Of a stretch of DNA of 64,000 nt, positions 47,101 through 59,275 are shown one piece after another. The stretch lies in assembly GCA_000729835.1 (NCBI GenBank), contig JFHB01000043.1, forward strand, positions 117,177 through 181,176, in the 5' to 3' direction. The translations under genes were made by a program, and so were the position numbers. Source of the stretch: Atkinsonella hypoxylon (Eukaryota; Ascomycota; Sordariomycetes; Hypocreales; Clavicipitaceae). The notes beneath the pieces are model-generated. The model was not told the DNA's origin. It did no database searches and saw only the letters and a list, made by a program, of their open reading frames with translations. How positions within the stretch are numbered: the first letter of the stretch is position 1; each line of letters begins with the position of its first letter.

Positions 47101-49217
47101 GACTCCTCGTCACTACCAAAGTCTTGAAGTTCCGCGAATAAGCTCTGGCTAGCAGCTTGAGGAGTCTCGGTGCTGATATAACTCGCAGGACTACTCTGCA
47201 CGTTTGGCTCTTCGCTGTTTTGGCGGGAGCTTCTAGATAAAGGCCCTCGGCTGAGTCTGAAGCGGCTTCTCTGGGATGAGATTGTACCAGTAGGTGTCCG
47301 TAGCTCTGGGAGATCGTCCTCATCCGCAGAGGTGGACGCTGTGCTGTCAAAAGAGCTTCGTTTTTTGGGTCGTGCCAAGCCGGCAGGAAGACTCGGCGGT
47401 CTCTTCATACGTCCAAATCCTCTCGACATGCTTTCCGTCTCGGTCTCATTATTGTCGTCGCTGCCAGATAGTGCCTCATTACTAGTTTGGAAGTCCTCCG
47501 TCTCCGTAGCACGTTCGTTAGCTGTTTCGAAGGCAGATTCGCTAGCCTCATTGGCTGTATCAAAATGATCGCTGCTGTCATTCGGGAGTGAATGGCCAGC
47601 ACCACGTTGATGGCCCCGGACTGAGGCTCTGTTCAGAGATTCCTCATCATTATCCTCCCAATCGGGATCATCCAGGAGAATCTCCTGCCTGCTGGCCCGA
47701 AGGCTGCCAAGCAAACGGACGGGCTTCTTGAATTCCTTAGAGTCCACTTTACGAGTGCGGCGGGAATTAGTGGCACTTCCTGCATCATTTCGAGAGCGCT
47801 CCAAATCGTCGCGCAAATCTTGAATAATTCTTCGAAGTTCTAATTTCTCAGTCTTCTCACGATGCAGTTGACTTCGCTGGCTCTGAATCGTCCTCTGTGC
47901 GTGGTGGAGGGATGACTTGATCGTCTCAGTCTCGAGCATTGTATGTCTAGGTGTACCCTTGACAGGAGATGGCGGTGGCGAATGTTCTGGAGTGATGTTA
48001 TCAGTTGCAGTTTCGAATTCCTCGTCACTCAGGCCAGGTACTGATTCGCGCTCCATAGCTCGTGACCGTTGAGATGAGAAGGCTTTGGCAAGTTCTTGGT
48101 TTTGGTTTGTCAGATCGTCAATCTTGCGTTGCATGGCTGCTCTTTCACTCTCTACCATAACCATGCTGCGCTTGGCCGTGCCCAATTCAATATCGAGGTG
48201 TTTCACCGCGGTCGCGTGCTCTTCAGCCAATTTCGAGTGTGATAGTCTAGCTTCATCCAGCTCCTTCTGAACGGAGGTTTTCTCGGCATTGGACACATTA
48301 AGGGCTTGTGTTAATTTCTTCTCGCGATCAGCAGCTTCCTTCTGTTGAGTTGCAATCTCTTGAAGGCGGGTCTCCAGGTTCCAATTCTCCTCCTTGTACC
48401 GATGTTCGCTTTCATCCAGAGTTTTCAGTCTTTGTTGCAGATTCTCGGACTCAATTTCCAATCTTTGCTTCTCTGACTGAGCATTTTTCAACTCAACATC
48501 CCGTTCAGATAACAATGCTTGTAGATTACGGACTTGGGCAATGAGCGAGGTACTAATCTCAGCAGCGAATTCGATATCATGTACGCGATTGGATGGCTGA
48601 TTTCGACTTTTGCGATTTGGTACACTGAGCTTCGTTGGGGAACCGGTAGCCTGGCTCTCGAATTTGGAGGGACTGACAGAGCGCTTTAAAAAAATTTATC
48701 AGTTGTCTGCCTGAAGAAAGCCTCCATATGGGCAATGGTGTATGCTTACCCTACCACCACGACCCTCTGGGACAAATGGTGAGCCGGCGTGGGCCTCACT
48801 GCTGGGAACTCTCTGTTTGGGCAGAAACACACGAGCAGATTCTCGAGCCAAGTCATTATATTCTCGCTCGATTTCGACCAATTTCTTGCGGAGGCCTGGA
48901 CCAAGGTCTCCCTCAGCCTGCAGCTTCTGGACTTCCTGGAGCTGCTCAGCTAGCAATTTCCGTTGGGAAACCAGCGCTGTGCCCAGTTTTCCAGCCTCGT
49001 CCAATCGACGATCGGTCTCTGCGAGATGTGCCTCTAATGCGCGCCTGGCTTGCGTCGGTGATGACCCAGGTCCAGCCGCAAAGAGTTCTTCATCGAAATT
49101 AGAGAAACGATGATGCGCTGAAGCGGAAGAATTGGTGACAAAGGGGTCGTTGGCGGAATCTCCGTTCCCAGGAGCTGGGAGATCCGGACGCTTGTCGGGG
49201 GCCAGAGACGACGCCAT
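44145..49217 (-). CDS. apsA: ApsA/Num1/Mcp5-like cortical nuclear-migration protein
   Basis: Minus-strand exons are 48750-49217 and 44145-48683, giving 1668 residues. Coiled coil dominates the first ~450 residues (repeated LEIESENLQQRLKTLDE-type heptads). A Ser/Thr-rich region follows, then a nine-unit Glu-Pro repeat (46040-46706). A C-terminal PH domain of the Mcp5/Num1 type sits at roughly 1390-1510 (GEFLWKYTRKTG, RRYFWVHPYTRTLYWSDNDP, SIKFTCTTGQRHETWFNALS). Num1/ApsA proteins bind the plasma membrane through this PH domain and anchor dynein, so that nuclei and mitochondria are positioned; aspA-type mutants in Aspergillus make anucleate primary sterigmata. Near the C-terminus, ENVRACCDGRHDVGSL is a conserved Cys-His motif. 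The start at 49217 is the first ATG in an otherwise unbroken frame. Confidence 0.9.
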
Positions 49218-49855
49218 CCTGATAATGAACCCGACCTGGTAGTTCGACAGGAAGACTGTCTAGAAGCTTTGCGGTACCATCAAGTTGGACTGAGGGGATC
49301 CGCACTGAGGCCAGCTGCCACAGTTCGAGTGGAAGCAAGGGAAAGGATTGTGGCCGTCCAAAGACGGTTCTCGTACGGTCCGTCCGTCCGTTGAAGGAGG
49401 TTGAAAATGTCGGCGTCAAAGGTCAGAAGATAAAAAAGTACATTGGCGGATCTCGGGTCCACGCAGTGAGCGTAATCAAGGAACCCCCTTGCGTGCAAAG
49501 CCCTGACGAGCAAGGTTCGGCGGCTGCAGGCGACGAGAAGCAAACGGAGGACCAGGTACAGCTGTATACCTAGGTAGTGCAGGTCCTGCTGCAATTTCAA
49601 TGTCACGGCACAAGCACACGAGCTGATTTCTTGAGGCAGAACAGTTGGCAGCTGGCGGCTGGCGGCTGGCGACAAAGCTGCGGTGATAAATGTGATAGGA
49701 TAAAAGAGAGGAGAGGTTAAGAAGACGAACAAAAAGCTTATCAAGAGGTGCCGAAGTTGTGTATACAAGACGCGCCGTGCAATGCGAGATTGTTATTGCG
49801 GCCACCAAGTTCTGATTCCAGTCCTGATTTGTGGTGCTAGCCTACCAGGTAACCA

Positions 49856-49900
49856 AGGTAAGTACCTACCAACCTAGGTACCTAGTAGGTATGTACATAA
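49856..49900. repeat. TACCTAGGTA-type repeat cluster
   Basis: Overlapping GTACCTACC, CCTAGGTACCTAGTAGGTA and two TAATGTACA units upstream of the ApsA-like gene. Confidence 0.7.
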
Positions 49901-50574
49901 TGTACATAATGCACGGGGTGGTCAAATTACATGACGAGTCCGAATGGAGTAGCGGGTTGCGGAACCCTTCATGAAATCTGTCCCCCGCGTGCTATGCTAG
50001 CCTGAGCTGTGGGTATGGTGCGCGGCCCACTGTGCCTCAGAGGATGGATGACACATGCATGTACCCGCTGGCAGCTCAAGCTCACAGACCACCAGTTCAG
50101 GTACCACTAACTAGTGATCAACATTATTTAACGGACCAAGCGGGCCTTGGGCGCACGATGGAATGGGAATGAATGGTTGACGCGAGCTGGGCTTGTTTGT
50201 TGATTAACTATTCACATTCACAGGACGGACAGGCATCCCATCTCGGATGGGTCGATCCAAACACAAGCTTCGTCGGGAGAGTGCAATTGGCGTTAGACAT
50301 TGTACCAGACAGGAAATAGCTGTTGCGGTAGGATTTGATGGTTCAAAGCTTGTTATGCTGGCCTCCTGCTGCACCCATCTCTGCGCGAACGTATGCGCGC
50401 CGTCTGTAACAAGATGATGATCGGACGGGAGGTTTTCGAGAAGAGGGATTTGCCCAGGTGTTTGGTGTACATGGGAACGCAAACAAGCACTGGCGCAACG
50501 GCCGTGATTTGGATGATTAAGATACGAAGATCCGCAGCGCTTACGGAATTATTACAAGGCTTTTGCTGTTTCAA

Positions 50575-50641
50575 CTAGGTGCCTATAGGTGCCTATAGGT
50601 GCCTATCTGGTAGTTACCTAGGCGCCTATACGGTACGGAGT
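50575..50641. repeat. TAGGTGCCTA decamer x3 plus TACGGAGT motif
   Basis: Three perfect copies of TAGGTGCCTA, followed by a TTACCTAGGCGCCTA palindrome and a GTACGGAGT motif. They form a dense block of the same short motifs seen elsewhere between genes. Confidence 0.8.
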
Positions 50642-52053
50642 CCTCCGTTCAGCGAATCATAAGTCAAGCGCCTGGGCACGCTCACAGCAAGCTATTCATG
50701 GACACTCTTAGGGACCCACAAGATGTGAGACTAGCGCTGGTCTACTCGTACTTTGGGCAAGTAATTTATGCACAAGCTACCAGGTCGATGAGGGGTGCTT
50801 AAACAGAATCCACAAATCACGCCCGTGACAAGAAAACACAGAATATGCATGAAGAACCGATTCATGCAGCATAAGACAGACTCTACTAGCTGAAAAGGAC
50901 AATGGCTATCGCAAATTGTGACGCTGGCATGAGAAGAAATAACAGCACGTCCAACAAGAACCTGGCAGGGAATGGGCTCCGACTGTACCACGCATTGACG
51001 CATCAAGGGCATTGATTAATCGAATTCCACAGGGCAGTATGAATCTCATGCAGGTACAAGCCTGCGATGAATTAGGTAGCTAAGGCTCACCTATTGTGGT
51101 ACCAGACTTGACTTGTTCCTGCTTCCGCATGCTAACCATCCATATTACTAGAAAATTTAACTGCATGCACATGTGTGGTGTAGGCTAGTCTGACGTTCAT
51201 GTTTCGAAAAGCGCAATTATATGAAGCAGGCAAGTGTCGGATGCAAGGGGCAAAAGGTGAGGGACTCTTTCAATTAAGAATAGCGTTTATTTCTCTCCAA
51301 TCGCGCGCGGTATAACTATCGTGCAATGACATTATTTCATTGTACATCATTGCTCAACCGTCACATACTAAGACCTAATTTTCCCCATGATTGATTGGAT
51401 GCAGGGTCTCTCCTTGCCGGACGGTAGGTAGGTATGTGCACACATAGACGGAACAAGTGAGTCAATTTGTCGCCCGCGTGGGCATTCACTCACTACACCA
51501 ATACTCCGACGGATATCATACATACCCTGCATTATAGTTTATATTGTGAAGCATGGAGAAACATGTATAGACATCAATGACAGGACAGCCCAGAACTTCC
51601 CGGGACACAGAAGAGGGAATGGAAGTAGGCAGCATCAATCATCAAGGTTGGTACCCTAGTATTCACTGCTATCAACGGATGGAGTCGTTGAAGCCTGAAA
51701 ACAGTCGGCGCAACCGTCTCAAGTCGCATGTTCCATCGTCTGCCACAAACACATCAGTAGGCGTGCTTCCGTTTGCTTTGGTATCCTACCCTTGAAAGCC
51801 CACTGAGTGATTGATGTTGGTCTTGGACAAAGGTTGACACAAGCAAGTTCATTTTGCTGGAAGGTGCTCCGTACAGCCACCGGTGAAACCAGCTACATTA
51901 GTCAGCCTCACGACAGAAGCTTGCGCCTCACGTCCAATTTGGATAGATTGGGGTCTTGGTACTATCAAAAGTTTTATTATTCCAGCCTTGAACTCGACAA
52001 AAATACCCGACACTGTCTCGATAATTGGCAAATCAGGCCGACCATTCAAGATC

Positions 52054-53189
52054 ATGGATGCAGCGGAATCTACTCCAACATCCGAAGGAGTTGCGCCGGT
52101 TGCTGTCTTCAAAAAAAGACGTGCGCAAGGTAAGGCTAGTATCAGAAGACGACCAGCCACGCCGCCATCTGCCAAAAGCGACAGCGACAGCGACAGCGAC
52201 ATCTCAAGTTCTGAAGATGACTCTGGTCGGCGAGTGAAGAGAATTAAGAGAACTGGTGCTATCACGGCATCTTCCAGAGACGGGCTTGCTGGCACCTCGG
52301 GCTTGAAAGCGACCGTCTTCACTGCCAACCGTGATGTTCCCATTTCCAACTCCAATGATGCCACGAAGCAGAGCAACTGGTATGACGAGGAAGCGAAAGA
52401 TGCCATTCCATCCAAGGGTCTACTCGGTTCATCGAAATCCACATCCAAGAGTACGGAGCCCGATGGTACATACAAGGGTTTGGCCAACCAAACGTCCTTT
52501 ATTAAAAAGAATCCCAACGCACCGCAACGGACAGTTGGCCCGATCAAAGCGCCAACAAACATCCGGACCATAACTGTCACAGACTTTGCGCCGGATGTAT
52601 GCAAAGACTACAAGAAGACAGGATTCTGTGGCTTTGGAGACAATTGGTAAGTAATTTTCCGTGGCTACATATAGCAAATGCATTACAGTACTGTTTGTTC
52701 TGTTGGAGAATGTATGCTAACTCTGTTCTTTTCCCTTGTCATAGTAAATATCTACATAGTCGCGAAGACTACAAGCACGGCTGGCAACTCGACCGAGAAT
52801 GGGATACCATTACAAAAGGCAAGAACAACTTGGGTGGCACTGTAGTAGCGAGCGCGAACAGAGACAAGACTGGTGGCGACGATGACGATGAAACAGAAGA
52901 GGATGCGTTACTCCAAAATATTCCATTTGCGTGCATCATATGCGAAGAAGACTACAAAGCTCCAGTCATAACTCGGTGTGGACACTATTTCTGTGAGCCA
53001 TGCGCCTTGAAACGATACCGCAGGGATCCCACATGTGCAGCGTGCGGGGCAGGGACAAATGGCGTTTTCAACTCGGCGAAACGGCTGAAGAAGTTGCTAG
53101 ACAAGAAACGAGAACGCGAGGCGCAAAAAAGGCGGGCAGCATTGGAAGCGGGCGAGGAAGTGAGCGATCAAGAAGATGAAGCCGTCTAA
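52054..53189 (+). CDS. CWC24: Pre-mRNA-splicing factor CWC24 (CCCH zinc finger and RING)
   Basis: Exons are 52054-52646 and 52745-53189, giving 345 residues. Cwc24 (RNF113 family) joins the spliceosome at the activated stage and protects the 5' splice site before the first step. A CCCH finger is formed by Cys183, Cys192, Cys198 and His202, with the intron splitting Cys198. A RING finger carries Cys261, Cys264, Cys276, His278, Cys281, Cys284, Cys295 and Cys298 (CIICEEDYKAPVITRCGHYF). An acidic Ser-Asp run (SDSDSDSDISSSEDD) near residue 45 and the motif DYKHGWQLDREW are typical of the family. The start is the first in-frame ATG. Confidence 0.95.
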
Positions 53190-53738
53190 AGTGAAAGAGG
53201 AATTAGCGGAAATGACTGAACGACTGGGAAGGACAAGAAGTGGACAAAATCAATTAGCTTGCCATTCCATGAGGACGCTTCACCTGTTGCCTGGTGCGTA
53301 GAGGGGTCCCAAGCTAAACATTACTCAGTTAACTAACTAACTACCGCGTGGCCACGTCCATCTTTACGACAGCACCCAAAACATGCAAGATAAAGATAGA
53401 GCTTCTGCAGTGGACCCACCCAATCACGCACTCGCACTCCAACTACCCCGCCACCCCCCTCCATGTGATTGGCGTGAACCCTCATTTGCTCAGTGCCTGG
53501 CAGCTCGTCACTCACCTGGACCAAGTCACCAGATCCAGCGCCTGTTTTCCTACGTGAATTATAGACGTTGCGCCCTTATCCTCCCCCCTTTCTCCTCTCC
53601 CAAAATAACGATTCATGTCGTAACTCGCCAAGCTTATATCCAGAACTAATTCCATCCAGCCCAGCAGTATATCTCAAAGGAGCTACGACCCTGAGAAACA
53701 CGAACCCCTATGAGGAAAGCAGACGGTGTCTCACGGCA
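53190..53738. other. Tandem intergenic region CWC24 - ATG3
   Basis: 549 nt between the CWC24 stop and the ATG3 start on the same strand. It should contain the CWC24 3' UTR and the ATG3 promoter. No gene is supported. Confidence 0.55.
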
Positions 53739-54954
53739 ATGAACTACATAAGATCGACAGTCAACACCCTGCGAGATCGGTACACGCCCGTCTCGCACAG
53801 CTCTACCTTCCGACAGACAGGCCAGGTCACGCCAGAAGAGTTCGTCGCGGCAGGAGACTACCTGGTGTACAAGTTCCCAACCTGGTCATGGGGCGATGCC
53901 GACTCCGAAAGCCGCCGAGTGAGCTATCTGCCCCCCGGGAAGCAATATCTCGTCACGCGAAATGTCCCTTGCCAGCGACGCCTGAACGACGACTTCGCGG
54001 GGGACGCGGGCCACGAGCAGGCCTTGGTCCATGATGGCGACGACTTCAAGGAGGCGGGGGCAGCGGGCGACGACGATGGATGGTTGCGCACCGGAGGCCT
54101 GGCTAGTTCTCAGCCCCTGAAGGCCAGGGACGTGCGGGCGGTGGATGACGCGGGCAACGTGGCGGACTCGACGGATCTGGATGAGGATGATATTCCCGAC
54201 ATGGAAGATGAGGACGATGACGATGCCATTATCCGTGACGTCGGAGCAGAGTCAAAAAGCAGGTATGCACCGCGAGACTACTACCCTCCGATCAGATAAA
54301 ACGAAGAAAAAAAAATAAAAAACAAGTCTGCTCACTCACCACCATCTTTCTTTCCACAGTGGACGGCGAACATATACCCTCTACATAATGTACTCACCGT
54401 ACTACCGCACCCCCCGCCTCTATCTCTCAGGCTACCTCGCCGACGGCCAACCCCTCCCGCCGCAAAGCATGATGGACGACATAGTAGGCGACTACAAAGA
54501 CAAGACCGTCACGCTCGAGGACTTCCCCTTCTTCGCAAACAACATCAAGATGGCCAGCGTGCACCCGTGCAAGCACGCCTCCGTCATGAAGACGCTCCTC
54601 GATCGCGCCGACGCCGCGCTCCGTATCCGCAGGGACAAGCTCAGAGCCGGCAAGGCCGTCGGCAGTGATCCGGGCATGGAAGGCCTCGAAGACGAAGTTG
54701 CCAAGCTGGACGTCAGGAGCGCCCAGGAAGCTGCTGATAAGGACGAGTGGGAGGAGGTTGGAGGTGCGGAAGTAGACGAGCAGGAGGTTGCTATCCGCGT
54801 GGACCAGTACCTCGTCGTCTTTCTCAAGGTTGGTCTTTACGTGGCGTTGTTCTCTCTTGTTTTTCCCTGCTTATCGAATCTCACGCTGATATCGTCTTAG
54901 TTCATGGCAAGCGTCACTCCTGGTATCGAGCACGACTTCACAATGGGCGTTTGA
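53739..54954 (+). CDS. ATG3: Autophagy-related protein 3 (E2-like enzyme for Atg8 lipidation)
   Basis: Exons are 53739-54262, 54360-54828 and 54901-54954, giving 348 residues. Atg3 receives Atg8 from Atg7 and transfers it to phosphatidylethanolamine, the membrane step of autophagosome growth. The N-terminal amphipathic region ([20 protein letters not shown]) and the acidic flexible region ([17 protein letters not shown]) are followed by the E2 core: [20 protein letters not shown] and the active-site HPC motif with Cys245 ([16 protein letters not shown]). The 54-nt last exon supplies the conserved end [17 protein letters not shown]. It is convergent with the unknown coiled-coil gene to its right. 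Confidence 0.96.
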
Positions 54955-55785
54955 GCAGGCTTGTGGACAAAAATCGAACAACGGGGCGTCTTGTCGGGTT
55001 CCTCGGCGTTGTTATGTCTAGTTTTCATCCTTTTTGCTCGCACTGTAGACGGGGTATGATGGTGTACACTTTGAATCCAAGTTAGAATATGGCAAGAATT
55101 GGTTGTTTTCCTCCAGCATTTGATGTTTTTTCCAATGAGGACGAGTACAAGTACAGTGACCAGTTTTTCAAAATCATCATAGCACATGTAGATAATTGTT
55201 CGGTCATGTCAATATTGACGCTGGACTTCAATTCGATGATTTTATTTTCATTTCAATACGCCTTGCGGGCTTGTTTGCCTTTGATTTGGGAAGTAGAGTT
55301 AGGCTGCACGGTATGCATGGCCACGCACGCATTCCGTTGCGAGCAAGTGTCACCCGCCATTGGCAGATGCAACCATGCAAATTACGTACAATCGAAAGTT
55401 TGGAGGGAAAACAGCGGTGCCCAAAGAACACCTGCAGAAAGACTGCATACGTGTACACAATTCGCTCATTGTGTGAATCGGATTCAAAGGAGTTGAAATC
55501 TCGTATTGTGCTATTCTGCCACAGAGCACTCTTAGTTGAAATGCCATGACAATATGCTAATGCAATGATGAATCTGTATCTACTTGTCGAGATCCTGCCA
55601 ACTGCCTGCTTGAACACTCCGTCTCGGTCTCGCGAGACCTGATGCACTGACAAGGACATAAAAAAAGTTGGGTATACGGTGGAAGTGCATGTTAAACCTA
55701 TGAAAGAAAACGAACGGATCGTAATGTCATGGATATATTTCCCGTCGATGCGGTCGGTTAGAAATGCTGCTCAAGGGCCAGCACT
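54955..55785. other. Convergent 3' region ATG3 / coiled-coil gene
   Basis: 831 nt between stop codons, presumably long 3' UTRs. No gene is supported. Confidence 0.5.
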
Positions 55786-57693
55786 TCAGGCAACAGTACC
55801 AAATGGTGCCCCAAAGTTCGATGCAGCCTTGAACTTGAGAGGGACATCAGGCTCGACAGCATCGTTATCATCATCTGGCTCGTCATCGCTTCCCAAAGCC
55901 CCGTGGGTTTCTCCGGATGTCTTTTCATCTTCCCCGGGCTGATCAATGGTGGCACTGCGCCCTTCTGCTGAATCTTCTAGCTCTGGTGACTGTAAGACTC
56001 TTGGAAGCGCATCTTCCCCTCGACTGATGGGATCAAGCCGCTGGTTTACCTGTTCCCAGAAGATTTCGTCCTGGGCTGGGATATTCTTGATCATCAGTGG
56101 GCCCTTGAGCGTAACATCATCCGATGGCTCCAAATATCCCTCAATGTCTGGGTCAACTGTCCCATCCATCTGTTGTTCCAGTTTGTTCATGTCTAGATTC
56201 ATAGATTGCTGGGCCTTGCTGTCTGTGGCATTTTCGTGGCCTGTATCAGCGTCCTGTCCTCCAGGATTTGAAAATTGCCCGGCTGTTGGGGTGGCTTCCT
56301 GACTGCGAGCAGCGTCGGAGCAGCTGTCTGTAGCTGTCATTGTAGGAAAAAGTGATAAAGAATGATTGGGCGTATGACCAGCGTACATGGTCAATCGTCG
56401 AGATTCATCTGCAGCTAAAATATGATTTGCCTGGTCCTGATCTCTAGTCGTCGTCAAGGGGGCAAGTCCAGCTCGACGTCGATCGCTACGCAACTTCTCT
56501 CGCTCCCATGCTCCCCATACACCTCTACGCTTTGCTTCATGAAATCCGTTCGTCGGAGGAGAGGGTATTTGCGCGACAAATATGCTGACATCATTCATCA
56601 CTGACGTAACAGGCTCTGGCTCGAAAGTTGGCTTTTGAATTGCCGTGGCTTTGATGGGAATCCCTTCCAGTTTTGGGTCGATTTCTTGTACGTCAATGAT
56701 GGGGACATCACCGCTCAGCTCAGACGAAGAAGACGAGAGCAGAAAGTCCGTGGTGGTTGATTGTTGGGGCTCAGTTCTAGGGCTGAGAGATCCGAGCCCC
56801 CCAGTAATAGGAGCGCCGTTCGGTGAAATACAGGGGCTACCCCCCTGTCTTGCAAAGTGTGGTCGACGTGAGGCGCCGTCTAGACCTGGTGGTAGAGTGC
56901 ATGCCGCTGAAGTCTCAACAGCGTTGCGTCCTGTAAGTCTATGAGGCGATGGACAATTACTGTCTCGTTTCCTGCCGAGGTCTCCACTTTGAACGCTGTT
57001 CTGTGGCGAAACCAAACCTGCGGTTTGCGAAGCAATGGATTTCAACACGGTATTTTCTCCTTCTAAGCGTTGGATGCGCTCCCTTAAACCGTGTATGAGT
57101 TGCGACATTTCGGCCCTTTCTTTAAGCCATTCCTCGCTCATCTCATGAATGACTGCTTGTTGATCGTGATAGAGTTGTTCAGCCCTATGTCTTAAGGCAT
57201 CGAGATTGCTTCGCTCGAGCCGCCAGTTGTCCATAAGCGCGGAGTAACCGCCAAGTTCGCTGTAATATCGTGATGATGCCTGCGGTGGGACGGCTGCATC
57301 CGCAGATATAGATCTGGCTAAGCACGCACCACTGACGTCCCAGCTGGCCGGAGGCGAGAGAGAGGCGACATTGGGATGAAGAAAACTGCTCGGCATGCCT
57401 CTATTAGCGCCCTGAAGTGTCGGCATGTCAAATGGCCGAGGCCGCTTGGGTCCTGAATGAATGTCGGTAATGCTGGCGTGACGAGGGTTGTTGCTATTTG
57501 AGGAGTTTATGGGAGGGCTCTGCATGATCGGATTGGACTGCAGAATAGAGCTCGGCGGTTTCGAACCAGAGTAACCGAGCCCAGAGTGGGAGGAGACACC
57601 AGCCATAGGGCCGTTAGCTGGTATATCTATGGCGCCTGCCGGGAGGAATGCATCTGAGGCGAGTTTCGTCATGGCTGGAGAGGATGCCGACAT
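55786..57693 (-). CDS. Unrecognised fungal protein with central coiled coil
   Basis: An open frame of at least 635 residues, counting from the first in-frame ATG at 57693. I do not recognise the family. The N-terminal third is rich in Ser, Pro and Asn. A coiled coil near residues 155-215 contains WRLERSNLDALRHRAEQLYH, EWLKERAEMSQLIHGLRERI and QRLEGENTVLKS. The C-terminal third is acidic and ends in FKAASNFGAPFGTVA. A short KRRGVWGAWEREKLR block is basic. The frame stays open upstream without an ATG to a plausible acceptor (TTCCAG, near 57806), so an upstream first exon may be missing and the true N-terminus may be longer. Codon use and length argue that it is a real gene. A transcriptional or scaffold role is possible but unsupported. 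Confidence 0.7.
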   Translation of the reverse strand: MSASSPAMTKLASDAFLPAGAIDIPANGPMAGVSSHSGLGYSGSKPPSSILQSNPIMQSPPINSSNSNNPRHASITDIHSGPKRPRPFDMPTLQGANRGMPSSFLHPNVASLSPPASWDVSGACLARSISADAAVPPQASSRYYSELGGYSALMDNWRLERSNLDALRHRAEQLYHDQQAVIHEMSEEWLKERAEMSQLIHGLRERIQRLEGENTVLKSIASQTAGLVSPQNSVQSGDLGRKRDSNCPSPHRLTGRNAVETSAACTLPPGLDGASRRPHFARQGGSPCISPNGAPITGGLGSLSPRTEPQQSTTTDFLLSSSSSELSGDVPIIDVQEIDPKLEGIPIKATAIQKPTFEPEPVTSVMNDVSIFVAQIPSPPTNGFHEAKRRGVWGAWEREKLRSDRRRAGLAPLTTTRDQDQANHILAADESRRLTMYAGHTPNHSLSLFPTMTATDSCSDAARSQEATPTAGQFSNPGGQDADTGHENATDSKAQQSMNLDMNKLEQQMDGTVDPDIEGYLEPSDDVTLKGPLMIKNIPAQDEIFWEQVNQRLDPISRGEDALPRVLQSPELEDSAEGRSATIDQPGEDEKTSGETHGALGSDDEPDDDNDAVEPDVPLKFKAASNFGAPFGTVA

Positions 57694-59103
57694 GAGAGCT
57701 CCTCTATTAGAGATGCTGTTTCTTAGACTCCCCGTCCCATTGGGGCGCGGGGGAGCCGAATATGCCCTGCTCTTAGCAGCAGTGTTCAAGTTGCGAGCTG
57801 GAAGTTTAGAGACAGAAACAGGCGCAAAGCAAGATGCCCTGATTCAGAGTCGAATCGGCACCGGAAGCGAGGACAGGTTCTAGCTCGCCGAGTGTCACAA
57901 TCGACCAATGACGTATATACAGCAGCCCGGGGTGACTGCTCGTGGCTGGCTGACCAGCTGTGATGTCGGCTTCGCTGACGAATAATGAGACGAGCTGAGT
58001 CAGCTTGACGGTAGATGGCTCAATCGTTGGTGTAACGTTCGTTAATCGGATAATTGAGGTGTTACATGGATGAGTTTGGGAGGGTTCACAGTGGTGAACA
58101 GGGCGATTATCGATCGTCGAGAGGGCTGAGGCTTCAAAGTTGCAGTAGAGAGAGCGGAGCCGAGAATAGAGGCCGGTAGGTGGTGAAGCGCAATGAAAGT
58201 GTTGCTGGCAAAGCAACTCGAAATGGTCGTTGGGGTTGCACAAAGCCTTTAGAAGGAGACAAGGGTAGTGGGGATCGGCTGGCTGTCGATGGAATGCATG
58301 TAAATAGTCACAAGTAAAAATGACTGTACAAGAAAATGACAGAAGTGCGGACTCGTAGAAATAACCAAAAGAGCGGCTTGAACATATGAGCGAGCATTAA
58401 TAACAATATCAAGTCTGAGGGGGCAGGGGAGAGGTGAGACCCTTGGCCCAGAGGCGGCGAACGAGACATGCAGGCGGGCAGATGAGCTTGGCAGGCGCAA
58501 ATGACATGGATGGGCCCAGGTACCCAGGTACCCAGAGGTACGGTGTGCCTGATTCAGAACGCAGAACGAGGAAGTAGAGGAGAGCAGAGCATGGATGAGC
58601 AGGAGATAAGATAGGCGACGGGTGTGTGGGGGCTGCCTAGCTGCAGGCTTACTATAGGCTTAGCTACAAGTACGCTGAACCAATTGTCGTTACAGAATGA
58701 AGATTTTAAAGAAACTATCCAATTATATATTTGGAAATACCTTTTGAGCTACTCTCAACAGAGGACCGCAACCATTTTATTGATGAGGATCCGGGTTGGC
58801 GTGCGGCGGTGTCTACCCCTAAGTACCTTAAGGTAGGTGCCTACAAGTATCTTTTCCGAAACGTGCTATGGATTAATCTGCTACCTTGTAGCCTGGACGG
58901 CCTCCCATTTTACTGCGGGACAAGCCTCGGTCTTACACCAACCAGACACTTTGTGTGAGTGATGCTTCTTGCACTCGAAAGCTTTCACATGTCAGCAGAC
59001 CGGCCGCTGCTCTCTGTCCCAATTGTGTTCGTTCCGTACAGTGACGCGACTCCAGACGGGACTGCTGGCCGTAGGGACCTGAGGTAGGTCTCAAGGTAGT
59101 GCC

Positions 59104-59145
59104 AGTACCAGGTACGGTACCTAGGTACCTAGGTATGTAGGTACT
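59104..59145. repeat. TACCTAGGTA-type repeat cluster
   Basis: GTACCAGGTACGG followed by TACCTAGGTACCTAGGTATGTAGGTA; the same motif family as at 303-349 and 49856-49900. Confidence 0.75.
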
Positions 59146-59229
59146 TTCATAAAGTGCCTTGGTGCCTTGCGACCCTTAGGCCTCAAGCACTTTTCTGTCA
59201 ACCCTCCGTCGATCACACATAATACACAC

Positions 59230-59266
59230 AAACGACAAACGACAAACGACAAACGACAAACGACAA
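59230..59266. repeat. Heptamer repeat AAACGAC x5
   Basis: Five perfect tandem copies of AAACGAC, just beyond the 3' end of the weak candidate gene at 59276. Confidence 0.9.
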
Positions 59267-59275
59267 GGAAGGAAA

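Larger units (their letters stand above)
49218..52053. other. Divergent 2.8-kb intergenic region ApsA-like / CWC24
   Basis: No coding sequence is supported. It includes the ApsA-like 5' leader and promoter, a TACCTAGGTA cluster at 49856-49900, a TAGGTGCCTA decamer repeat near 50576, and the CWC24 promoter at the right. Confidence 0.5.
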
